Assembly: GCA_020634335.1 (NCBI GenBank)
Contig: JACKBY010000011.1
Location: 1-64,000 of the forward strand
Source: Promineifilum sp.
Lineage (GTDB): Bacteria > Chloroflexota > Anaerolineae > Promineifilales > Promineifilaceae
Direction of reading: 5' to 3'
DNA: 64,000 bases
Shown: positions 58,176-64,000 of the stretch, one piece after another
Numbering within the stretch: position 1 is the first letter of the stretch
How the letters are laid out: each line of letters starts with the position of its first letter
Translations under genes and position numbers: made by a program
Notes under the pieces: generated by a model
What the model saw: only the letters and a program-made list of their open reading frames with translations
What the model was told of the DNA's origin: nothing
Database searches by the model: none

Positions 58176-60198
58176 GCGTCATCGTCTCCCATTCGCTGAA
58201 TAATTGTTCAAGTTTTCGTTCGGTCGCCTCGTACTCGGCCGTCAATCGCTGCAACTCGCCAAAGTCCTGTGCAGCGGCGGCGGTTTGCAGCGCCTCAGCC
58301 AGCCGGGTGATCGCGTCCTCTGTGGCCGTGATGTCGGCCTCCAGTTTCTCCAGCGCCTCGGCACGCTTGCGCAGTTCGTTCTTGCTCAGGCGGTTGGGCG
58401 CGGCTGTCCCATCACCATTGGTGGATGGTGCTTCGACTTCGGCCACGACCGGCTTGGCCGCGCGCGCCGCCAGATAGTCGCGATACGGCCCATCGAACAC
58501 TTCCAGCCGCAGCGGGCCGTCGTCTTGCTGAAGCGCCCATATTTGGCTCGCCAGCCGGTCGACCAGATAGCGGTCGTGGGTCACCAGCAGGATCGTGCCG
58601 TCGAACGACTCCAGCGCCGCTTGCAGCACTTCCTGGGAGGGAATATCAAGATGGTTGGTCGGCTCGTCGAGCAGCAGGAAGTTGGCCTCCTCCAGCACCA
58701 GAATCGCCAGCGCCAGCCGTGCCCGCTCGCCGCCGCTCAGGGTGCTGATGCGGCTGAAGACCTCGTCCCCGCGAAAAAGATAGCGGGCCAGATAGTTGCG
58801 CGCCTCGCTGATAAGCATCTCCTTGTGGCGCAGCAACTCATCCAGCACGGTGGCTTCCGGGTTGAGCGCCTCCTGCGCCTGGGCGAAGTAGCCCACCTTC
58901 AGGCTGGCTCCCAGTGACAGATTGCCCGCCAGCGGCTCGAGCAGACCCAAAATGACCTTCAGAAAGGTCGTCTTGCCCGTGCCGTTGGGGCCAATGAGCG
59001 CCGCCGTCTCCAGCCGGTGCAATTCCAGTTCCTCGACTGTGAAGAGCGGGCGTCCAGGATAGCCGACGGCCAGATCGGTTGCCCGCAAGACGATCTTGCC
59101 GCTGCGATAGGCGGCGTTGAGGCGCATATTAACCACCGGCGGTCGGGTGGGCGCGGGCAGCGCGGCCACAGCCGCCTGTAACTCGGACAGCGTGGCCGCC
59201 GGCCGGCGCAGGTCCAGCTCGTCGGAGATACGGCTCCAGCCCTTGCTGCTGAGATCGCCTATGGCCGCCAACCCACCGGCGCGCACCGCTTCCACCTCGC
59301 GGCTCAGGCGCGACAGCTTGCCCCAGGCCATCTGCGTGCGCTGCCCGGCAATGTTACGGCGAATAAAATCCATCTCTTTAGCGATCCGCTCCTGGAATGT
59401 CTCGTACTCGCGTTGCAGCCGTTCCCAGCGATCCTGCCGCTGCGTGAGATAGGCGCTGTAGTTGCCACGATAGGTCTCCATGCCGGCCGTACTCATCTCC
59501 CAGATGGTGTTCGCCACGCGGTCGAGAAAATAGCGGTCGTGGCTGACGACCAGCACGGCCCCCGCCCACGTCGTAAGTGTGTTCTCCAGCCACTCGATGG
59601 CCTGCACGTCCAGGTGGTTGGTCGGCTCGTCGAGGATCAGCAGGTCCGGCGTTTCCAGCAGCAGACGGCCGAGCAGCACGCGCGTCTTTTGGCCGCCGCT
59701 CAGTTGGGTCAACGGCTGCTGCCAGGAATCGGGCCGGAAGCCAAGGCCGGTCAGCACCATGCGCACGCGCGTCTCATACTCATACCCGCCGCCGATCTCG
59801 TATTCCACTTGCAACCGGCTGTACTCCTCCAGCAGCGCATCATGGAGTTCATCGGCGGCCATGTCGGCCTCCAATTGGCGCAGGCGCGCCTCCAGGGCCT
59901 TCAACGGTTCGAAGACGGCGATCATTTCATCGAACACTGTCTGGTTGGCGCTTTGCCCGATGAATGCATCGGATGACTCCTGCGACAGATAGCCGATTCG
60001 CGACCCCTTGGCCACGTGGACCTGCCCGCTCGACGGCGTGGCCTGCCCGGCCAGGATGAGCAGCAACGTCGTCTTGCCGACTCCATTGGGGCCGACCAGA
60101 CCGACTTTGCCGTCATACGGAATGCTGACGGTAACGCCGCCAAAGACGTCATATTCGCCGAACGACTGCCCGACGTTGGATGCCGACAGAATTGCCAT
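58141..60198 (-). CDS. ABC-F family ATPase
   Basis: This 685-aa cytosolic protein has two ABC domains and no membrane part. Domain 1: Walker A GPNGVGKTT (about 35-43), signature LSGGQKTRV, Walker B LLILDEPTNHLD. Domain 2: Walker A GPNGTGKTT, LSGGERARL, FLLLDEPTNHLD. The linker (YLTQRQDRWERLQREYETFQ, IAKEMDFIRRNIAGQRTQMA) is the P-site tRNA-interaction arm. A C-terminal coiled coil (about 600-670, ELRKRAEALEKLEADITATE) is of Uup/YheS type. ABC-F proteins act on ribosomes to relieve stalls or antibiotics. No SD before ATG 60198; a TATAAT lies 8 nt upstream, so the message may be leaderless. coaE follows with overlap. Confidence 0.93.
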   Translation of the reverse strand: MAILSASNVGQSFGEYDVFGGVTVSIPYDGKVGLVGPNGVGKTTLLLILAGQATPSSGQVHVAKGSRIGYLSQESSDAFIGQSANQTVFDEMIAVFEPLKALEARLRQLEADMAADELHDALLEEYSRLQVEYEIGGGYEYETRVRMVLTGLGFRPDSWQQPLTQLSGGQKTRVLLGRLLLETPDLLILDEPTNHLDVQAIEWLENTLTTWAGAVLVVSHDRYFLDRVANTIWEMSTAGMETYRGNYSAYLTQRQDRWERLQREYETFQERIAKEMDFIRRNIAGQRTQMAWGKLSRLSREVEAVRAGGLAAIGDLSSKGWSRISDELDLRRPAATLSELQAAVAALPAPTRPPVVNMRLNAAYRSGKIVLRATDLAVGYPGRPLFTVEELELHRLETAALIGPNGTGKTTFLKVILGLLEPLAGNLSLGASLKVGYFAQAQEALNPEATVLDELLRHKEMLISEARNYLARYLFRGDEVFSRISTLSGGERARLALAILVLEEANFLLLDEPTNHLDIPSQEVLQAALESFDGTILLVTHDRYLVDRLASQIWALQQDDGPLRLEVFDGPYRDYLAARAAKPVVAEVEAPSTNGDGTAAPNRLSKNELRKRAEALEKLEADITATEDAITRLAEALQTAAAAQDFGELQRLTAEYEATERKLEQLFSEWETMTHERASDHWPDG

Positions 60199-60206
60199 AA
60201 GGAGAG

Positions 60207-60212
60207 ATTATA
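60207..60212 (-). promoter_or_regulatory. -10 box suggesting a leaderless ABC-F message
   Basis: TATAAT on the minus strand ends 8 nt before the ABC-F ATG, where transcription would begin within a base or two of the start codon. No SD is present between them, and no good -35 is visible. Confidence 0.4.
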
Positions 60213-60274
60213 ACGCCGTTTGGCGCGTCGGGGGAATTGAAGAGGATCGCAATAGAGCGGTCAATCCGGCTGGA

Positions 60275-60345
60275 GCGCAAGCTGTTAGCTTGCGCCACAC
60301 ACCCTTTCGCTTTTTCAGACGGCCCGACGAGAATCCGCCGCTACA
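60275..60345. repeat. GCGCAAGCT/AGCTTGCGC hairpin plus degenerate GAATCC-CCGCTAC unit
   Basis: GCGCAAGCT (60275-60283), GTT, AGCTTGCGC (60287-60295) form a perfect 9-bp hairpin. Then CCGACGAGAATCCGCCGCTA at 60325 is a degenerate copy of the REP-like unit seen at 20791 and 55994. Both are between the ABC-F and ligase genes. Confidence 0.6.
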
Positions 60346-60357
60346 ATCGGACAGCGA

Positions 60358-62349
60358 TCAGGGTTGCCCGGCCACGAGCTGCCGCTCCAGCTCGTCGGCT
60401 CTGTCCAGCGCGCCACTCCACTTGGAAAGGCGGTAATACTCGATGGCCGCCGGCAGGTCGCCGCCGGCCTCAGCCAATGAGCCGGCACGCAGACAGCCGT
60501 TGGCCCCCGGATCGCCGTTGCGGCAGGCGAGCAGATAAGCGTCGAGCGCCGCCGCCGGGTCGTTCGGTTCCAGCAACTCGGCCAAAGCCAGCCAGCGGTG
60601 GGCGTCGGTGGGCGCCAGCTCCAGCCCTGCCTGATAAAGACTGATCGCCTGTTGAGGGTCGCCGGCGGCCACGGCCGAAGCCAGCCAGAAATACCCGGCG
60701 GCGTTTTCGGGTTCGGTTTCAATGGCCTGCCGGGCCAGGGTGACGTCATCGGCGGCCAGCACGGCCATGTAGCCGGTGTAAGTCGTTGAGCAATTGAGCA
60801 ACCCGCTCCAGACCGCGTTGCGCCCCACCACGTCGCCGGCCATATGGCGAACGAGGCCATCGAACCAGCGTGCGCGGCAGTTACCGGCCGACAACTCACT
60901 AAGGGTGGCGGTGGTTGCCGCTATGTCGGCCGCCGGATCGAGAATGGCGTGCGTCGCCAACTGCCCGGCCCGATTCACCGGCCAAGCCATCGCCGACACG
61001 AGCAACACCAAAGAGACGGAACCGGCCAGGGCGACCCGTGCCCGACCGGACCAGGCCATCTGCAACCGGCCGCGCGACACGCCTATCACCAGCCCGAAGG
61101 CGATCCACAACGGCACGCCGGCCCACGTGCCCAAAGCCACAGCATCGGTCAGACTATACAGCGCATGAGCGATCAGCGCCCCCAGCAAACCGGCCGCCCA
61201 CATTCGCGACAACGTTTGCGGCGGCCGGACCCGCACCAGGCGAACGGCCGACACGACCACCAGCACGGCAATCACGAGAAAAATCAAGACTCCCGCCAGG
61301 CCGAAGTCAAGCGCCGTCTGGAGGTATAAATTGTGCGCGTCTTCCAGTAGCGGCCCGGCCGCCGGCGTGATCAGCGGATAAACGTCGCGCGCCACTGAAC
61401 CGAAGACGCCCAACCCCATCCCCCACAGGGGGTGATCGCGGATCGCGTCCAGCGCTTGATTCCAGATACCCCACCGCGGTCCGATCACGCTGTTCCACGA
61501 GTTAGCCCCGGCATAGACGAACCAGTCGCCAATCGGCGTTAGCCGCACCAGTGCGATGGCCAAGGCAATGATCACCACCCCGACGATCAACCACTTGCGG
61601 TTGAAGCGATCGGCCGACAACCACGCCAGCAGCGTGCCAATGGCCGTGGCCGTCAGCCCGGTACGCGATTGGGTCAACACCAGCGCCAGTCCCATCACCG
61701 CCGCCAACGGCAGCAGCAGCAAAAACTGCCGTCGTCGTCCGGTCACCAGGCAGCCATAGACCAAGGCACCTACAAAGGGGATAAACAACGTCAAGGCCCC
61801 GGCGATCTCGTTGGTCGGCAGCCCGTGCTCCCAGCCCAGGTAATTGACCAGGACGCCCGTCTGCGGCAGAAAGAATAACTTGTCGACGCTGCGCATGCCC
61901 AGAATACCGGCCACTGCGATGCCGCCGCCCAGCAGCAGATAGAATAACGTCGGGCCATTGAGCCGCGTTCGCAGGTCTCCCTTGCGAGCCGGGTGGGGCC
62001 AATTGACCACCACGAAAAACAGACTGATCGACCAGGCCAGGGTCAGGAGGCGCGCCCACGTTAATCCCCACGGCTCCGGGCTGAGCAAAAACGCCAATGG
62101 CATGAAGACAAGCGCCAGAACGGCCACCGGCAAGTTGACGACGGTTGGTCGGGAGAGCGGCCGGCCAAATACCAGCCGCATGATATAGGGAAACAGCAAC
62201 AGCAACAGAGCGATGCCCGACATCGCCCGGCTGAAAAGCGACGGGGCCAGCAGGAAGGGGGCCGTGAGCGTCAGGATGGCCAGGTCGAGGTTTCGAAAAG
62301 ATAGATTCGAGCTTTGCACTTCTTGTTGACCGATGAATGGATTGTCCAT
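60358..62349 (-). CDS. O-antigen ligase (Wzy/WaaL)-type membrane protein with C-terminal TPR
   Basis: This protein is 663 aa from ATG 62349; an upstream ATG at 62409 would add 20 residues. About ten to twelve membrane helices cover residues 15-440. The Wzy_C motif LTQSRTGLTATAIGTLLAWL, GIWNQALDAIRDHPLWGMGL and EDAHNLYLQTALDFGLAGVL are typical of O-antigen ligase/polymerase proteins, with the loop His and Arg. The C-terminal about 200 aa are TPR-like (FWLASAVAAGDPQQAISLYQ, RWLALAELLEPNDPAAALDA). It likely joins or polymerises surface glycans. Stand-alone copies with TPR are common in Chloroflexota as far as I recall. Confidence 0.85.
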   Translation of the reverse strand: MDNPFIGQQEVQSSNLSFRNLDLAILTLTAPFLLAPSLFSRAMSGIALLLLLFPYIMRLVFGRPLSRPTVVNLPVAVLALVFMPLAFLLSPEPWGLTWARLLTLAWSISLFFVVVNWPHPARKGDLRTRLNGPTLFYLLLGGGIAVAGILGMRSVDKLFFLPQTGVLVNYLGWEHGLPTNEIAGALTLFIPFVGALVYGCLVTGRRRQFLLLLPLAAVMGLALVLTQSRTGLTATAIGTLLAWLSADRFNRKWLIVGVVIIALAIALVRLTPIGDWFVYAGANSWNSVIGPRWGIWNQALDAIRDHPLWGMGLGVFGSVARDVYPLITPAAGPLLEDAHNLYLQTALDFGLAGVLIFLVIAVLVVVSAVRLVRVRPPQTLSRMWAAGLLGALIAHALYSLTDAVALGTWAGVPLWIAFGLVIGVSRGRLQMAWSGRARVALAGSVSLVLLVSAMAWPVNRAGQLATHAILDPAADIAATTATLSELSAGNCRARWFDGLVRHMAGDVVGRNAVWSGLLNCSTTYTGYMAVLAADDVTLARQAIETEPENAAGYFWLASAVAAGDPQQAISLYQAGLELAPTDAHRWLALAELLEPNDPAAALDAYLLACRNGDPGANGCLRAGSLAEAGGDLPAAIEYYRLSKWSGALDRADELERQLVAGQP

Positions 62350-62428
62350 GAACTTCCCTGATGAAGTGCTCTGTCGCGGCGCGTCGTCCCTCGAACGCGC
62401 CGCGGGCATGATTGACGGCTTTTATGGA

Positions 62429-63784
62429 TCAAGGCGTCGGCGGCGGCGGAAACGTCTGCGTCGGCTGCGGGGTCGCCGTCGACGTGGGTGTCCCTTCCAC
62501 CACTGACGGCGGTGTCGCGGTCTGGGGCAGCGCCGGCAGCGTCGACGTGCCAACCGGGCTGGGTGCTGTCGCCGTCGGGGGCGCGGCCGACGTCGGCACG
62601 CTGGTGGGCCGGGCCGGTGGCCTGGTGGCCGGTGCGTCGGTCGGCTCCAGGGTGGGCGGCAGCGGCGTCAGAATGATGACCGACGGAAAGGTCGGCGTCG
62701 GGAACAAAATGGGCGGACGCGTCGGCAAACCCGGCGGGCGCGTCGCCGTGACCGTCGGCGTGGCCGATGGGCTGGGCTGGATAGCGATTACCCCGACCGG
62801 CGGCAACAAGATCTGAACACCGGCTTCCAGATCGGGCCCTGTCAGGCAATTAACGGCGACCAGTTCTTCGGGCAGGATGCCGCGAGCCAGAGCCAGAGCC
62901 TCGATCGTGTCGCCTTCCTCGATGACGTAGCTCGTCCACCACGACGGCGCGACGCAGCCGGCGGGGACCGTCGCATCGGCAAACAAGGCCGTGGCTGTGG
63001 CGGCGATGTTCTCCAGGTCTGAGGTCGTCGGTGCGGCCGTCGGGGCAAGAGTGGGGGTGCTGGCCCTTCCGCTCACGCCAGTGGGAATGGGGGGCAGCGG
63101 CAGCGCGCCATCGTTGCCGGCGACATCTCCGGGCAGCGTTTCGGCTTCATTCGTCGCCAGCAATGTGGGCAGGGTGACGATAGCTCCTTCAACGGTGCCG
63201 TCCGCGTTGCGCGTGCTGGGGCGGACATTAGTCCATAGCCACCAACCCAGCGGGATCAGCACCAGGAGAAGTAAAACGAGAAGCCACAGTCGCCGATTAG
63301 CCGGCGGCGAACGCCGGCGCATGGACGCAGCAACCATCTCGGCCTGGAAATCCGGGTGAGTGTCGTCATCCCATTGCAACCCCAGCGAGGGCTTGGTTGC
63401 CGGCGCAAGAGAGGCGGCCGCGGCGGTTGCCGGCGCGGCGGGCGCAGACGGGGCGGCCTCGTCTGCCCAGGAAAGCGCCGAGTCCGCGCCGCCCGCGTGA
63501 ATGGTCGTCAGAGGAACCAGACCAATCCCATTCTCCCTCTTGGCTCGCTCTTTATAGACGGGGCAAGCTTCATATCGGCTGGAGAAACAGTAGTTTTCCT
63601 GGTGAAGCGTGCTGATCGGCACCGCCAGGCGCGTGCTCAGACACCGGTTATCCTCGGATGGAAATTCGGGCGGCGCGGCCGGATCCGTTGCCGAGCCAAG
63701 GTAGGGGCAATGGTCGAGGAGCTCCGCTCTGTCGTCCGCCTGGGGGCGGGTGGGTGAGGGCCGGTAGGGCGTACTACTTTGCAT
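62429..63784 (-). CDS. Membrane-anchored LysM protein with N-terminal Cys-rich module
   Basis: This 451-aa protein starts at ATG 63784, without an SD. Residues 20-80 hold a Cys-rich module: CPYLG, then SEDNRC, QENYCFSSRYEAC and PVYKERA, perhaps metal-binding, on the cytosolic side. A Pro/Ala-rich part leads to one membrane helix (about 168-186, LWLLVLLLLVLIPLGWWLW). A Thr/Ala-rich linker follows, then a LysM-type domain (WWTSYVIEEGDTIEALALAR, ILPEELVAVNCLTGPDLEAG, VQILLPP), and a long Pro/Thr tail to the end. It probably binds peptidoglycan or a related polymer outside, while the Cys module senses something inside. That link is inference. Confidence 0.8.
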   Translation of the reverse strand: MQSSTPYRPSPTRPQADDRAELLDHCPYLGSATDPAAPPEFPSEDNRCLSTRLAVPISTLHQENYCFSSRYEACPVYKERAKRENGIGLVPLTTIHAGGADSALSWADEAAPSAPAAPATAAAASLAPATKPSLGLQWDDDTHPDFQAEMVAASMRRRSPPANRRLWLLVLLLLVLIPLGWWLWTNVRPSTRNADGTVEGAIVTLPTLLATNEAETLPGDVAGNDGALPLPPIPTGVSGRASTPTLAPTAAPTTSDLENIAATATALFADATVPAGCVAPSWWTSYVIEEGDTIEALALARGILPEELVAVNCLTGPDLEAGVQILLPPVGVIAIQPSPSATPTVTATRPPGLPTRPPILFPTPTFPSVIILTPLPPTLEPTDAPATRPPARPTSVPTSAAPPTATAPSPVGTSTLPALPQTATPPSVVEGTPTSTATPQPTQTFPPPPTP

Positions 63785-64000
63785 ACTGTTTAGCTATCCG
63801 TTACGAGCCGTGTATTGATTCCATTACAGGTCGCCAGCCGCCCCACCTGTCACCTGATATGGCGTGGGCGGCCAATAGTCTCTATCGACCCTATCATATC
63901 AGCAGGCCCTGCCTCTATGCAGGGGAAAAGCGGTGAAGGGGACGTAAATGAAGCGTGAACTCCACCACCGTCCCCTTGTTTCATCAAGAAGCGGCTTTCT
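63785..64000. other. Window-end intergenic sequence
   Basis: Upstream region of the LysM gene, containing no frame, hairpin or promoter that I would name. The next gene lies outside the window. Confidence 0.3.

Overview
The window is GC-rich (about 62% by eye) bacterial chromosome, most likely from an uncultured Chloroflexota of the Anaerolineae/Ardenticatenia type. This is an inference from protein style: lipoproteins with Pro/Thr- or Glu/Pro-rich linkers, a huge secreted protein ending in FLPMVRR, a LysM protein with an N-terminal Cys-rich module, a lipoprotein-type LivK, and VCBS/FG-GAP and RHS surface proteins. No rRNA or marker gene proves it. There is one tRNA, and no prophage, integron or CRISPR array.

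Layout. 0.1-4.1 kb: two paralogous secreted seven-repeat VCBS/FG-GAP propeller proteins, with a triple palindromic iteron between them. 4.3-6.9 kb: an SDR, a DUF1801 protein, a DUF421 membrane protein, and an organomercurial-lyase (MerB)-like gene whose frame is crossed by one TGA exactly where the family has its catalytic Cys. A hairpin of SECIS type follows the TGA, so this is a candidate selenoprotein. 7.1-14.8 kb: a radical SAM protein, then an RHS/YD-repeat locus made of a broken 5' half, an intact 3' half ending in an M23 peptidase tip, a tightly linked propeller lipoprotein, and a 455-bp duplicated RHS remnant. 15.1-20.7 kb: a 1576-aa secreted HEWGH metallopeptidase/vWA protein and a sulfotransferase. 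20.9-27.9 kb: a DsrE-like protein, PEP carboxylase, an MBL hydrolase, a broken META lipoprotein, a cystathionine gamma-synthase/lyase and a YihY-type membrane protein. 28.0-32.7 kb: plsX and fabF (lipid synthesis), a NERD-like protein, an MBL protein and phoU.

32.9-38.9 kb is a complete livKHMGF branched-chain amino-acid ABC importer. It has a consensus promoter, a structured leader and an intercistronic terminator. Behind it come an ornithine-cyclodeaminase-family enzyme and an FAD amine/amino-acid oxidase, which plausibly use imported substrates. 41-48 kb is accessory: a DinB-like protein, an SDR, a second M23-peptidase/propeller-lipoprotein pair (the peptidase 5'-truncated), and a lipoprotein that fuses two different solute-binding folds. 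48.3-63.8 kb holds plsY, a JAMM peptidase, a cupredoxin, a fumarase/aspartase, a ferredoxin, Mn-type superoxide dismutase, a large GT-C-like membrane protein, tRNA(CAU), a site-2 protease, coaE, an ABC-F ATPase, an O-antigen-ligase/TPR protein and a LysM protein.

Short dispersed repeat families (AGTGGTC-like tracts, CCACAGATT palindromes and GCCGGAT...ATCCGGC hairpins) sit in many intergenic gaps, and one tract is translated inside the 1576-aa gene. The points most worth following up are the TGA-containing MerB-like gene and the repeated pairing of an M23 peptidase with a downstream propeller lipoprotein.
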